Shown: positions 7,326-15,028 of the stretch, piece after piece
Layout of the letters: each line of letters opens with the position of its first letter
How positions within the stretch are numbered: the stretch's first letter is position 1
Virus record (IMG/VR): IMGVR_UViG_3300022752_000206
Span: 1-35,289 of that record
Length of the DNA stretch: 35,289 bases
Reading direction: 5' to 3' (one strand)
Source of the DNA: a virus
Notes under the pieces: generated by a model
Seen by the model: only the letters and a program-made list of their open reading frames with translations
Told to the model about the DNA's origin: nothing
The model's database searches: none
Made by a program: the position numbers and the translations under genes

Positions 7326-8258
7326 TTAGTCTGCACTGCCTTTCTTTTCTTCTACCCCGTAGTATGCGTACGGATTAGAAACCTCAAATGCGTCTTCAAT
7401 CGCAGCCTCAGCCGCACTTCCATCGTCAAACATCGGACAGATGGTGAAGAACTGGCACTTCCACTTGCAATCACGTGAAGGACGAGGATACGCAACAAAG
7501 CGATGATCTCCTCCTTCGTCAAGTGCCTTTCGTGTGTTTAACATGTCACTAAGTGTTCCATGAATTCTTTGCCAAAACGATCTAAGTGCAAATACGTTGT
7601 GTCGTACCTCAAGTTGCTCGTAAAACGGTGGACGCGCGTTGGCAGAACGCTTAACCTTCTTTAACATTGTGAAGATACCACCCTCAGAACGTTCACCTTC
7701 CTTGTTCTGTGCTGTCTCTAACATCATATATGTAAGAATCTGCTCGTTCATGTGTGCCATGCTTGAGAAGTCGGTAAATGAGCCGCCAACTGTCTTAAAG
7801 TCACGGAACATACGAACACCGTCAGCCTTACGACGAACGCGCATGTCGATCTTTCCTTGAAGTACCACAGAATTATCCAGTAAAGGCATTGAGATAATTT
7901 CCTCGGTTGAGATCATCTCTAACTCTGCGTCAATTCCATTTTCCTCAACCCACTGTAGGTAACCCTCAAGCATGATGCGTCCAAGCTCTGCCTCTGACTC
8001 AAGATCATAAGTATCACGATACGCCTCAACCAGTATCTTTTTATCGTTATCAACAAGTTGTGCGTGCGCATCAAGAAGTGGTATGTTCTTTGAGTAGTAC
8101 ATATCAAGTGCCTCGTGAATACGTGAACCAAGTGCAAGTGCACCCGTCATCTGCTTAGACTTTGGCTGTAGTCTACGGTAGTAACTTAACCACCACTTTC
8201 TACGGCAGTCCTTATATGTTTGTACCTCAGAGTTTGAGATATGTAGTGGCTCGGTCAT
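7326..8258 (-). CDS. Cas4/RecB-type PD-(D/E)XK exonuclease with iron-sulphur motif
   Basis: 310 residues. The nuclease core shows His49, then GKIDMRV (Asp138) and FRDFKT (Asp153, Lys155), followed by a QxxxY-like QILTYMM. One early cysteine (Cys18 in YKDCRRKWW) plus three late ones (Cys264, Cys268, Cys274 in CKWKC...C) form the split four-Cys arrangement of Cas4/AddB proteins, which hold a 4Fe-4S cluster. It probably resects DNA ends for recombination or degrades host DNA. The ATG overlaps the helicase stop (ATGA). No CRISPR genes are nearby, so this is the stand-alone phage version. Confidence 0.87.
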   Translation of the reverse strand: MTEPLHISNSEVQTYKDCRRKWWLSYYRRLQPKSKQMTGALALGSRIHEALDMYYSKNIPLLDAHAQLVDNDKKILVEAYRDTYDLESEAELGRIMLEGYLQWVEENGIDAELEMISTEEIISMPLLDNSVVLQGKIDMRVRRKADGVRMFRDFKTVGGSFTDFSSMAHMNEQILTYMMLETAQNKEGERSEGGIFTMLKKVKRSANARPPFYEQLEVRHNVFALRSFWQRIHGTLSDMLNTRKALDEGGDHRFVAYPRPSRDCKWKCQFFTICPMFDDGSAAEAAIEDAFEVSNPYAYYGVEEKKGSAD

Positions 8259-11146
8259 AGGTTTCCTGCCTTATCGTCCTTTAGTAGTGTAAGTAACTTA
8301 TCCTTGTCGCGAACTATCTGTTCAAAGTTATCGGCCTTTGTCTCAAGTACCTGGATAACACGTTCCTCAATAGTTCCCTCTGTTACGTAGTCCGTAACGA
8401 TGATCGAGTCATGAATCTCAGATCCAATACGGTGAACACGGTCTAGTGCCTGACGATGATCAACTAGTGACCAAGGTCGTTGTAACATGATTAAACGTCT
8501 TGCCGCGGTTAAAGTAATTCCAACTCCTCCAGCCTGTGCGGTAAACAGAATCCACTTGATCTTTCCTGCCTGAAAGTCATCAACCGCCTGTTGGCGTTCA
8601 TCATCTGTTTGAGCGCCGGTTATAAGACCATGCGCAATTTTTTCCTTGGTTAACGCCGCACTTAAAAGATATATAAGTTGTCGTGATACCGCGCATACCG
8701 CAACAGAGTCATTTCCAAAGTCACCATTTTTTATGTCGTCCATAAGTGCGTCAACCTTACATGAAGGATCAGCAAGTATTGCCTTGATCTCACCTGTCTC
8801 CTCGTTTGCCGCGATCTCTGCGTATGAGCTTGCAAACTGTAAGAGACGAATAGTCTGCGTTAGTGCGCTAGGTGCGGTAATTGCCTCGCCACCCTCTAGC
8901 TCCGCGATCATCATGTCACGCATCTGGTCATAAGCCTTCTTTTGTTTTGTGCTCATCTCAACGTCACGACGTTCAAACATCATTTCCGGCAACCATGGAA
9001 GTACCTTTGCCTTTAACATGCGTCTCATTCTTGGATTTAACGCGGCATAAAACTCAGGTTCCATGTGTGGCTTTATTCCTAAAACCATCATTCCACCAAA
9101 TGCGTTAAGCATTGTGTTAACCATGCGATCAATCCAGCGTGTCTTACTTGGCCACTCCTCAGGACTTAACCAGTGAAGAATAGGCCACAGGTCAACTACT
9201 GTATTTGCAATAGGCGTTCCTGTTAGAGCAAATCGAACATCTGCATCACCTGTTGCAGCCCATAAGGCTCGGGACTGCTTACTCTTTGGCTCTTTGCTTC
9301 TATGACAGTTACGAACTAAAACTTTATTAGCAAAATAATTGCCTGTAGAAGTTGTTATTGAGTAGACAGTTGTTGTATTTTTTGAATAACTATCTCGGCA
9401 CACCTGCTCGTATCTTTGTGAACTTCTGAGTTCCAAAAGCGGATGATGGTCCAATCCATGCTTTCCAATTTCTTGCTTCGAACTACATCTGCAGCTTTTC
9501 TTTCTTGATGATGGTGTACTCCACCGTCTACTTCTACTGCCAATTTTATCTCCGGAAATCCAATGTCTAAAAATGCGCAAGTAGTTCCAGTGTTTCCCGG
9601 AAAGTTGAATCGAACTAACCATTCTTTTTCGTGCGGAGGCAGCCTTTCTGATAACATTTTCACCTCTGGAGAAGTCCTCCTTCTGTTGATACTCATTCCA
9701 GCTGCTGCTCTCTGCCATCCACGCTTCCCATTGGCTGAACGAATTGCTGGATCCATATTCTTGAAAGGGTTGCTTTCTGATAAAAGATGTCGCCTCACCG
9801 CTTGGTACAGTTTGCTCTCTGGGTCCAACATGTGCTTTGACATTGTCCTTGAGCGAGATTCTCGAACTCCAGGCTGATCTGCTCTCCACAGTTGCACACA
9901 TCTTCTTGTGCAAAATCTTGAAGTTTTCTTCTGGTAAGGTGGCTGATACAACTTTTTGCACCACTCGCAATTCTTTACTGGTTGTAGAGTTCTTCTTGAT
10001 GGAGTTTTTGAGTACGCCTTCTTTCCATTTGCTCCCGCTGAACAGCGCTTTGAACAATAAACTCTTCCCCTGTGTGTTGTTAAAGACTCTTTGCATTTGA
10101 ATTCTTGGTGACACATCTTGCATTGTTTTACTATCAATGGCATACAGCACATCACCTTCTACTAAGTCTCCTAGGGGGCGGTATCCTTCACCCTTTACAT
10201 AGAAAGGGTGGTTTGGAGTTGCTCCCCACTCGGTTACTATTGTATCACTATTTCGGTTCATCGTATCAAGTACTGTCGACAAAACTACTTTATTTTTATT
10301 ATGATCATAACCCCAAATTTGATCTCCTGGTTTTAACTGATCTATAGCCTTAAATCCATGTGGCGTGCTTATTGGCGTTTCCTTTACAAAGCACTCGTCT
10401 GCAACTACAGCCTTAAAGTCAATTCCGTTTAGTTCTCGCTTGTGAACCTCGCAACGATTTTCTGTGACCTTCTCGTCGTGTCCGCCGCAGTCCTTACAGC
10501 GGGCAAGTGCAACAGATCCGTATGGTGCAAGTCTTGAGTGACCGCGTAGAGATTCCCAGTTGATAATAAACACCTGCGCAGGTTCATCAAATTGCTTACG
10601 TCTTTGAGTTGCTGAGCCCTTAATTATCTGTATATCCAGTCCTGGCCACCACTTGTCAAACTCGCGCTTCCAGTTTTTCTTAAGGGTGTTAGGGCAGACG
10701 ATCAACGCCGGAAATATAGGTGTTCCATTTTCCTGTAATAGCTTAAGTGCTCGTATTGCCTGGGCTGTCTTTCCTAGTCCAGGTTCGTCGGCAAGTAGGG
10801 CACGTCTGGCCGTCGCTAGAAACTTTACACCTGCTCTTTGATGCGGGAATAGGTCCTCGTTTAGCGGGTCCTCAAGGGACTCTAGTTCACGTAATTCGTT
10901 CGCTGGGGTAATTCTATTGGCAAGCTCGTTGCCTGCCCACTCGGTCAACCTAGGGCCAATAACAAGGTCATTCTTAAAGGTAGATCGAAGCGCAAGACAT
11001 GTAGCCCAGCTCGTTGGGACGCTCCAAACCATGGTGGTCGCATCCCACTTGGCTCCAGGGATACTCTTACAAAGTTCCTTAAAGCGCCACTCAGCATTAA
11101 TAACTATATGCTTGTTTGTCTCGCTCAACTCCACGCTAACGGGCAA
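8255..11146 (-). CDS. SNF2-family helicase interrupted by an intein
   Basis: 963 residues as translated; about 601 after removal of a 362-residue intein (residues 252-613). The N-terminal extein has a beta-rich lead-in, the Walker A ADEPGLGKT (120-127) and a CxxC...C patch. The intein splits motif II between DE and CH. The C-terminal extein has LTGTPIAN (motif III), GGVGITLTAA (motif V) and QALDRVHRIGS (motif VI), which is SNF2 rather than UvrD type. It should be an ATP-driven DNA translocase for replication, repair or remodelling. The start is TTG with AAAGGA eight bases upstream. The +1 residue after the intein is the Cys of DECH, so splicing should be needed to rebuild the ATPase site. Confidence 0.93.
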   Translation of the reverse strand: MPVSVELSETNKHIVINAEWRFKELCKSIPGAKWDATTMVWSVPTSWATCLALRSTFKNDLVIGPRLTEWAGNELANRITPANELRELESLEDPLNEDLFPHQRAGVKFLATARRALLADEPGLGKTAQAIRALKLLQENGTPIFPALIVCPNTLKKNWKREFDKWWPGLDIQIIKGSATQRRKQFDEPAQVFIINWESLRGHSRLAPYGSVALARCKDCGGHDEKVTENRCEVHKRELNGIDFKAVVADECFVKETPISTPHGFKAIDQLKPGDQIWGYDHNKNKVVLSTVLDTMNRNSDTIVTEWGATPNHPFYVKGEGYRPLGDLVEGDVLYAIDSKTMQDVSPRIQMQRVFNNTQGKSLLFKALFSGSKWKEGVLKNSIKKNSTTSKELRVVQKVVSATLPEENFKILHKKMCATVESRSAWSSRISLKDNVKAHVGPREQTVPSGEATSFIRKQPFQEYGSSNSFSQWEAWMAESSSWNEYQQKEDFSRGENVIRKAASARKRMVSSIQLSGKHWNYLRIFRHWISGDKIGSRSRRWSTPSSRKKSCRCSSKQEIGKHGLDHHPLLELRSSQRYEQVCRDSYSKNTTTVYSITTSTGNYFANKVLVRNCHRSKEPKSKQSRALWAATGDADVRFALTGTPIANTVVDLWPILHWLSPEEWPSKTRWIDRMVNTMLNAFGGMMVLGIKPHMEPEFYAALNPRMRRMLKAKVLPWLPEMMFERRDVEMSTKQKKAYDQMRDMMIAELEGGEAITAPSALTQTIRLLQFASSYAEIAANEETGEIKAILADPSCKVDALMDDIKNGDFGNDSVAVCAVSRQLIYLLSAALTKEKIAHGLITGAQTDDERQQAVDDFQAGKIKWILFTAQAGGVGITLTAARRLIMLQRPWSLVDHRQALDRVHRIGSEIHDSIIVTDYVTEGTIEERVIQVLETKADNFEQIVRDKDKLLTLLKDDKAGNL
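9308..10393 (-). mobile_element. Intein in the helicase DECH box
   Basis: Residues 252-613 of the helicase reading frame. Block A starts at Cys252 (CFVKETPISTPHGF) and continues with LKPGDQIWGYD. Block B is WGATPNHPF (the TxxH motif). The C-terminal blocks are VYSITTSTGNYFANK and VLVRN, with terminal Asn613 followed by extein Cys614. The usual penultimate His is Arg here, a known variation. The splicing parts total only about 110 residues. The long centre (roughly residues 340-590) has no LAGLIDADG or HNH motif in this frame and reads as Ser/Arg/Lys-rich filler, because a real gene occupies another frame there. Confidence 0.93.
9355..10155 (-). CDS. Overprinted Vsr/DUF559-type homing endonuclease nested in the intein
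   Basis: A 266-residue protein, wholly inside the intein and one frame away from it. Two zinc-finger-like units come first: C12xxC15 with C34xxxC38, and C63xxC66 with C82xxxC86. A DUF559/Vsr-like nuclease fold follows: TSPEVKMLSERL, FLDIGFPEIKLAVEVDGGVHH (Asp197, Glu208, Asp210) and DWTIIRFWNSEV. A stop codon lies two codons upstream of the GTG at 10155, so translation must begin locally. Starts at 10155 (GTG), 10152 (ATG) and 10143 (ATG) are possible. AGGAG lies 12 bases before the GTG, and AGAAGG lies 11 bases before the ATG at 10143. It probably cuts intein-free helicase alleles to drive homing. The protein looks far more natural than the same DNA read in the intein frame. Confidence 0.87.
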   Translation of the reverse strand: MMCCMPLIVKQCKMCHQEFKCKESLTTHRGRVYCSKRCSAGANGKKAYSKTPSRRTLQPVKNCEWCKKLYQPPYQKKTSRFCTRRCVQLWRADQPGVRESRSRTMSKHMLDPESKLYQAVRRHLLSESNPFKNMDPAIRSANGKRGWQRAAAGMSINRRRTSPEVKMLSERLPPHEKEWLVRFNFPGNTGTTCAFLDIGFPEIKLAVEVDGGVHHHQERKAADVVRSKKLESMDWTIIRFWNSEVHKDTSRCAEIVIQKIQQLSTQ

Positions 11147-11167
11147 CTGATCGATCCTTTCGTCGTT

Positions 11168-11184
11168 ATGTATACATACTAACA
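11168..11184 (-). promoter_or_regulatory. Candidate promoter with palindrome upstream of the helicase
   Basis: On the minus strand TGTTAGTAT (plus 11176-11184) fits an extended -10, TGn followed by TAGTAT. It runs into the perfect 10-bp palindrome ATGTATACAT (11168-11177). It lies about 25-40 bases before the TTG start of the helicase gene and just after a terminator-like hairpin, so a fresh transcription start here is sensible. No clear -35 was seen. Confidence 0.4.
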
Positions 11185-11205
11185 GGAAACTGCAGAAAAG
11201 TAATT

Positions 11206-11231
11206 AAAAACTCACCTAGTAAGTAGTTTTT
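11206..11231 (-). terminator. Rho-independent terminator-like hairpin after the resolvase
   Basis: On the minus strand, directly after the resolvase stop, ACTTAC-TAG-GTGAGT can pair as six base pairs with one G-T, followed by TTTTT. Flanking AAAAAC upstream could lengthen the stem. The U-run and position suit an intrinsic terminator between the resolvase and the helicase. Confidence 0.55.
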
Positions 11232-11692
11232 TACTGAAGTAGGCGCATTGGCTTCCAACCTATCTTTACAAACCTCAATAATCCGTGTCTTATGGCGTCA
11301 AGTGCGTGTCCGTCACCTCCGCGGTGCCAATATTCCAGTTTTTTAAGTTTATCGTTCGCAAACATACCCTTTGCGTCGGAAGGTGACTGGAAGATTATTG
11401 ACTCCGGATCAATCTCATTATCCAGCATGATTTGGCGCAATATCCCGATCTGCTCCAGCGAGTAGGGTGCCTGGGAGTTCTTTACGGTCTGCATGTTTAT
11501 GGTAAATCTTTCACAGACTATATCTATAGGAATATCTTTATCTTTTGACATGGTGATTGCGTCACGTATGGGCTTGGCGTACTCGCGCATCTGATACTCA
11601 CCTGACGAGATAAGCCTAGGCTCGGTTCCGTCATATTCAAACAGCGCGACTCCACTTGCCTTTCCTGGGTCAACCGCTAGAACTAACTTCAT
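11231..11692 (-). CDS. RuvC-like Holliday junction resolvase
   Basis: A 153-residue RNase H-fold nuclease. The acidic catalytic set is visible as AVDPGKASG (Asp8), IVCERF (Glu61) and GGDGHALDAIRHG (Asp127, Asp132, with His129). RuvC-type enzymes cut four-way junctions that form during phage replication and recombination, freeing DNA for packaging. The ATG overlaps the polymerase stop (ATGA), so it is coupled to replication gene expression, and a terminator-like hairpin follows. Confidence 0.85.
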   Translation of the reverse strand: MKLVLAVDPGKASGVALFEYDGTEPRLISSGEYQMREYAKPIRDAITMSKDKDIPIDIVCERFTINMQTVKNSQAPYSLEQIGILRQIMLDNEIDPESIIFQSPSDAKGMFANDKLKKLEYWHRGGDGHALDAIRHGLLRFVKIGWKPMRLLQ

Positions 11693-13512
11693 CTGTACTT
11701 TGCTCCCCAGTTGTCAAGAGGCCCATCTATACCAGCCGACAAAGGAACGTCCCAGCCCTCACGCGTTGTCATGCACTCCTGAACAACCTTCATGATCTCC
11801 TGTGCGTCCTTACGCGGAGCGTTCAGAACAATTTCATCGTGCACCGGAACGATTAGGTACTCTGTTAGATCTGCCTGGTCAAGTTTTACTAGGTTAGCCT
11901 TAAATATCTCAGCCGCGCCTCCTTGGATTAAATAATTCAACGCAGAATATGCCCTATCATCATCGCAAGGAAGCCTACGTCCTGTCCAGGTGTATACGTA
12001 CCCTTGTCCTTCAGCACGAATTCTACGCATCACAACATCTTCAATTTGTCGTTGAAACATAGTCATTCCAGGAAAACGTTTGTCAAATTCATCAGATGTA
12101 ATTTTCATTTGTTTCTCTGGCACACCTGCTGTTAAAGCTTGCTTAGCTATACCTGCACCATACAAACGTCCATAGATCATTCCTTTAATGAGTCCTCTAC
12201 GTCTATCTGATCGTTGGAAAGATGGGTCTTGATATACTTCACGACCAATGTCTGTGAAAGGATCTGAACCTGCTGCGTCAGCGTTGTTGAACAGTGATAT
12301 GAGATTTGGATCCTTTGACAGTGATGCTGCCATACGAAACTCAACCTGGTCAAGGTCTGATGTGATGATAACATGATCTTCATCCTTCGGTATAAACGCG
12401 GTGCGAACGGTGTCATCACCCTTTGGCAAGGTTTGCAGCGCTGGGTTTTGTATGGACATGCGACTTGTGCGGGCACCAAGTGTTTTTACAGATGGATGAA
12501 CAAATCCATTTACGTTATCATTTATAAAGTTTAGAAAATATGTGTTTGCAAGCTTATCTGCCTTACGCTGTTTTAGTGTAACCTCGGCTAGTTTCTTTAC
12601 CTCGTCATTACCGGTTATCGTAAGTAACTTAAGTTGGTCCTTGGTTACCGCCTTGTTACCTGTAGGTGTAAACTCTGTAATCTCTGCGCCTAGATCTTCA
12701 AAAAGACGAACAAGCTGCATGTTACTTGATATTGAGACGCCGTTGTAGGTCTGCTTTGCCCAGGTTTTTACCGACTCGCTATACTGAGTTAACTCGTCGT
12801 ACTTACGTCTTGAGTAATCAAGATCAATTCTTGCCCCGTTTATCTCCATGCGTGTAACGATACGTCTTGTGGCCATCTCAAGTTCATAAGCCTTGTTGTA
12901 TGGACCTCCTGGGCCGCATTTTTCATAAAACATCTCCCAGATACGCATGGTAAGAACAGTATCAAGAGCTCCGTATGCCCAGTAAGGCTGAAAGTTCGTA
13001 GGAACAGTTCCCCACGTCCATCCATTTTTAATAAGTTCAATGTCAAGTGATTCCTGCAATGCTACCGCACGTCCGTCAACGTGAAGAGCAGCTAATCTTT
13101 TTAACGCACCTGATCCTAGAGGATCAATTATGTGCGCTTGTATCATTGTGTCGTGTGCCCTGTGCCACGGAAGTTTCCAGTTAGATTGAATATCAAACCA
13201 ACGAGCCTCAAACGCAATGTTGTGACAGACTATAGGACCATCAAACTTATCCATAGCCTCATAGAAGACACCTGACCACTCCTTCCAAGGAATTGCCCAA
13301 CCTTGCTTGCCGTCTCCAACCTGTACAAGTCTTAGTTGACCGTGCCAGGGAGATAGTGCATGATCTCTCTCACCTCCTGGAAGCTCGCCGGTCTCGGTGT
13401 CAATCGCAATTGCGTTGTGCGGACGACGCTCACCTAGCCAGGAGATAAACTCACGTGCCTTGTCAACGTTGTCAACGAGGTGAAGTTGAACGTCCTGTAA
13501 ATTATCTGTCAA
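11689..13512 (-). CDS. Family A DNA polymerase with 3'-5' exonuclease domain
   Basis: 607 residues, the phage replicative polymerase. The exonuclease domain (about 1-200) has AIDTETG (Asp38, Glu40), HNIAFEARW (Glu102 where Asp is usual) and YGALDTV. The polymerase domain has motif A TSDLDQVEFR (Asp386), motif B RRGLIKGMIYGRLYG (Lys443, Tyr447) and motif C VPVHDEIV near residue 570. There is no N-terminal 5' nuclease domain, as is common for phage enzymes. Tyr447 aligns with Phe762 of E. coli Pol I, the residue that is Tyr in T7 polymerase and relaxes discrimination at the sugar. The start is TTG at 13512 with AGAGGA six bases upstream, overlapping the deaminase stop. Confidence 0.93.
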   Translation of the reverse strand: MTDNLQDVQLHLVDNVDKAREFISWLGERRPHNAIAIDTETGELPGGERDHALSPWHGQLRLVQVGDGKQGWAIPWKEWSGVFYEAMDKFDGPIVCHNIAFEARWFDIQSNWKLPWHRAHDTMIQAHIIDPLGSGALKRLAALHVDGRAVALQESLDIELIKNGWTWGTVPTNFQPYWAYGALDTVLTMRIWEMFYEKCGPGGPYNKAYELEMATRRIVTRMEINGARIDLDYSRRKYDELTQYSESVKTWAKQTYNGVSISSNMQLVRLFEDLGAEITEFTPTGNKAVTKDQLKLLTITGNDEVKKLAEVTLKQRKADKLANTYFLNFINDNVNGFVHPSVKTLGARTSRMSIQNPALQTLPKGDDTVRTAFIPKDEDHVIITSDLDQVEFRMAASLSKDPNLISLFNNADAAGSDPFTDIGREVYQDPSFQRSDRRRGLIKGMIYGRLYGAGIAKQALTAGVPEKQMKITSDEFDKRFPGMTMFQRQIEDVVMRRIRAEGQGYVYTWTGRRLPCDDDRAYSALNYLIQGGAAEIFKANLVKLDQADLTEYLIVPVHDEIVLNAPRKDAQEIMKVVQECMTTREGWDVPLSAGIDGPLDNWGAKYR

Positions 13513-13982
13513 TTTTTATCCTCTAGTATTGTTACCTCGATATTACACTTCCTGTAGTACTCAAGTACAATCTCAGGTTGACGGTGTTTTGCCCTTGAAA
13601 GAATTCTCATAACAACTCTTGATACTCCTGAGTTAGAAACAAGCTTTGCGCACTGCATACACGATGCGTCTGTGATGTAGATCGTTCCTCCCTCCATTCT
13701 TGACCTGTCTACGTATAAAAGTGCGTTTGATTCCGCGTGTATCGCAGGGCATGTGTCATACATGTTGTCAAGAGGTGTTACTCCCTGTGCACGTGGACAC
13801 CAGTTTATACAGTCTCCCTCAACAGGATAGTCCTTTGCAGGTCCGTTGTAACCTGTAGAACTTATGCGTTGGTCCTTTGAGACAACAACCGCGCCGATCT
13901 GTGCACGGCTACAGCGTGAACGTAGTGCCACCGTGTCGGCAACGCGCATCCAAATCTCATCCCAGGACGGTCTATTGTTCAT
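13509..13982 (-). CDS. dCMP deaminase
   Basis: A 157-residue zinc-dependent cytidine-deaminase-fold enzyme that converts dCMP to dUMP. The zinc and catalytic motifs are CPAIHAESNALL (His82, Glu84) and SCMQC (Cys108, Cys111). An extended N-terminal region with a GYNG motif and further Cys/His residues is typical of dCMP rather than free-cytidine deaminases. In T4-like modified phages this enzyme works beside dCMP hydroxymethylase and supplies dUMP for thymine. The hydroxymethylase-like gene lies just upstream, separated by one small gene. Confidence 0.9.
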   Translation of the reverse strand: MNNRPSWDEIWMRVADTVALRSRCSRAQIGAVVVSKDQRISSTGYNGPAKDYPVEGDCINWCPRAQGVTPLDNMYDTCPAIHAESNALLYVDRSRMEGGTIYITDASCMQCAKLVSNSGVSRVVMRILSRAKHRQPEIVLEYYRKCNIEVTILEDKN

Positions 13983-14169
13983 CTAGCGGACCAAATAACG
14001 ACGTAACCATGACGTTGGATATAAGAAACAATGCATCACGGCGACTAAATCCTGCAAGTCTTAACTCCTCATACATGACGTGAAGTGTTATTGCCGCCTC
14101 GCGCAGAGGAGGAACAAAGGTTTTTTCTACCTCAAGACGGTCCTTATCACTGTCATCATTTTTGTTCAT
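13972..14169 (-). CDS. Small hypothetical protein between nucleotide enzymes
   Basis: A 65-residue protein that I do not recognise. It starts MNKNDDSDKD with an acidic and charged head, followed by two amphipathic helices (REAAITLHVMYEELRLAG and RRDALFLISNVMV). It overlaps the deaminase start by 11 bases and the upstream gene's end by 14, with AAGGA upstream of its ATG. The packing supports a real coupled gene. Confidence 0.6.
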   Translation of the reverse strand: MNKNDDSDKDRLEVEKTFVPPLREAAITLHVMYEELRLAGFSRRDALFLISNVMVTSLFGPLDEQ

Positions 14170-15028
14170 TTTTTAATTTTTCCTTGTTATTTTCAATTGC
14201 CTTCCTCATCGCTTTCGTGTACCACGTCTCGGTTATGTCAATTATGTTGTATACCTCTTCATTGTTTTTATCAACCGCGGTAAGAGCCATCAACGCAAAG
14301 TTTTGTACCTCTTTCCAGGTTACCGCAACTATGTTAGGTATGTTGACGTATTTGTCTGTGTATTTTAAGTTTTCAGCCATGTCATAGTGCTGCTCGTAGA
14401 TATGAAGTGATCCAACGTGGTGGGTGTACTTACCTGGCTTGATGCCTAAAACAGAAGCCATGGCAATTTGAACGCGGGTAAACTGGAAGAAGTCATACGC
14501 CGCACCTAGCCAAACGTCGTTTGATCTCATGTAGACTGACATGTTTAACTTGTTATCACGAATTCTAAACTGGTGAAGTATTGTGCATGGATAATCACGC
14601 TTACTTGGAAGTAGATCAAGCTTAGGATCCCAGATTGTAACTACGGCCTGTCTTGAGTCTGGATCATTTTTTAGACGCTCAATTACAGGACCGTATTGAT
14701 CAACTGTTCTCAATCCGTATGCTCCATGAAATAAACCGTTGTCCTCGGTGTAGTTCTTAAACTGTGGTCCGATGTCCATGACAAGTTTTGGCATAGATAT
14801 ACCTGCAAGTAACTGACAAGCCTCAACTGCTCCGATACCTGCGACCGTTCCGCGTCCTACGCCCAGAGGCAGTGTGTTGTGAACGTCGTCAATGCGAATT
14901 ACCGCGTCCTCAATCTCACGGGTCTTCATTCCGCGTGGAGCAGCCTCCCTGCCGTGCTTGAGAACGTGCTGAACAAGATCAACGTAACCGTTAACCGCAT
15001 CAGGTATGTTTATTACCGCAGTATCCAT
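14156..15028 (-). CDS. Thymidylate-synthase-family enzyme, dCMP hydroxymethylase-like
   Basis: A 290-residue member of the thymidylate synthase fold. Phosphate-binding DSRQAVV (Arg126), catalytic YPC (Cys148), RSNDVWLGAAYD (ending at Asp179) and SLHIYEQHYD (His209, Tyr211) are all present. Classical enzymes have PFN at the end of the RS.D...G block, and that Asn reads the uracil ring. Here it is Asp179, 31 residues after the Cys. T4 gp42 dCMP hydroxymethylase has the same Cys148 and Asp179. It should therefore act on dCMP, adding hydroxymethyl (or possibly methyl) from methylene-tetrahydrofolate. The start ATG has AAAGGA upstream and overlaps the kinase stop. A plain thymidylate synthase is less likely. 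Confidence 0.85.
   Translation of the reverse strand: MDTAVINIPDAVNGYVDLVQHVLKHGREAAPRGMKTREIEDAVIRIDDVHNTLPLGVGRGTVAGIGAVEACQLLAGISMPKLVMDIGPQFKNYTEDNGLFHGAYGLRTVDQYGPVIERLKNDPDSRQAVVTIWDPKLDLLPSKRDYPCTILHQFRIRDNKLNMSVYMRSNDVWLGAAYDFFQFTRVQIAMASVLGIKPGKYTHHVGSLHIYEQHYDMAENLKYTDKYVNIPNIVAVTWKEVQNFALMALTAVDKNNEEVYNIIDITETWYTKAMRKAIENNKEKLKNEQK

Noticed and set aside
7326-8258. Evidence of a CRISPR-Cas system from the Cas4-like gene
   Set aside because: No repeats, cas1 or cas2 are present. Stand-alone Cas4-like nucleases are common in phages.
9355-10155. Endonuclease as part of the intein by two compensating frameshifts or ribosomal slippage
   Set aside because: A stop lies two codons before the endonuclease start and another at its end, while the intein frame stays open. 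Local initiation fits better.
9563-10347. Plus-strand ORFs of about 80-104 codons opposite the intein
   Set aside because: No family resemblance or good ribosome sites. They arise because two minus-strand frames are already open here.
14156-15028. Plain thymidylate synthase
   Set aside because: The fold is right, but the uracil-selecting Asn is Asp179, matching dCMP hydroxymethylase. Methylation of dCMP remains an alternative.
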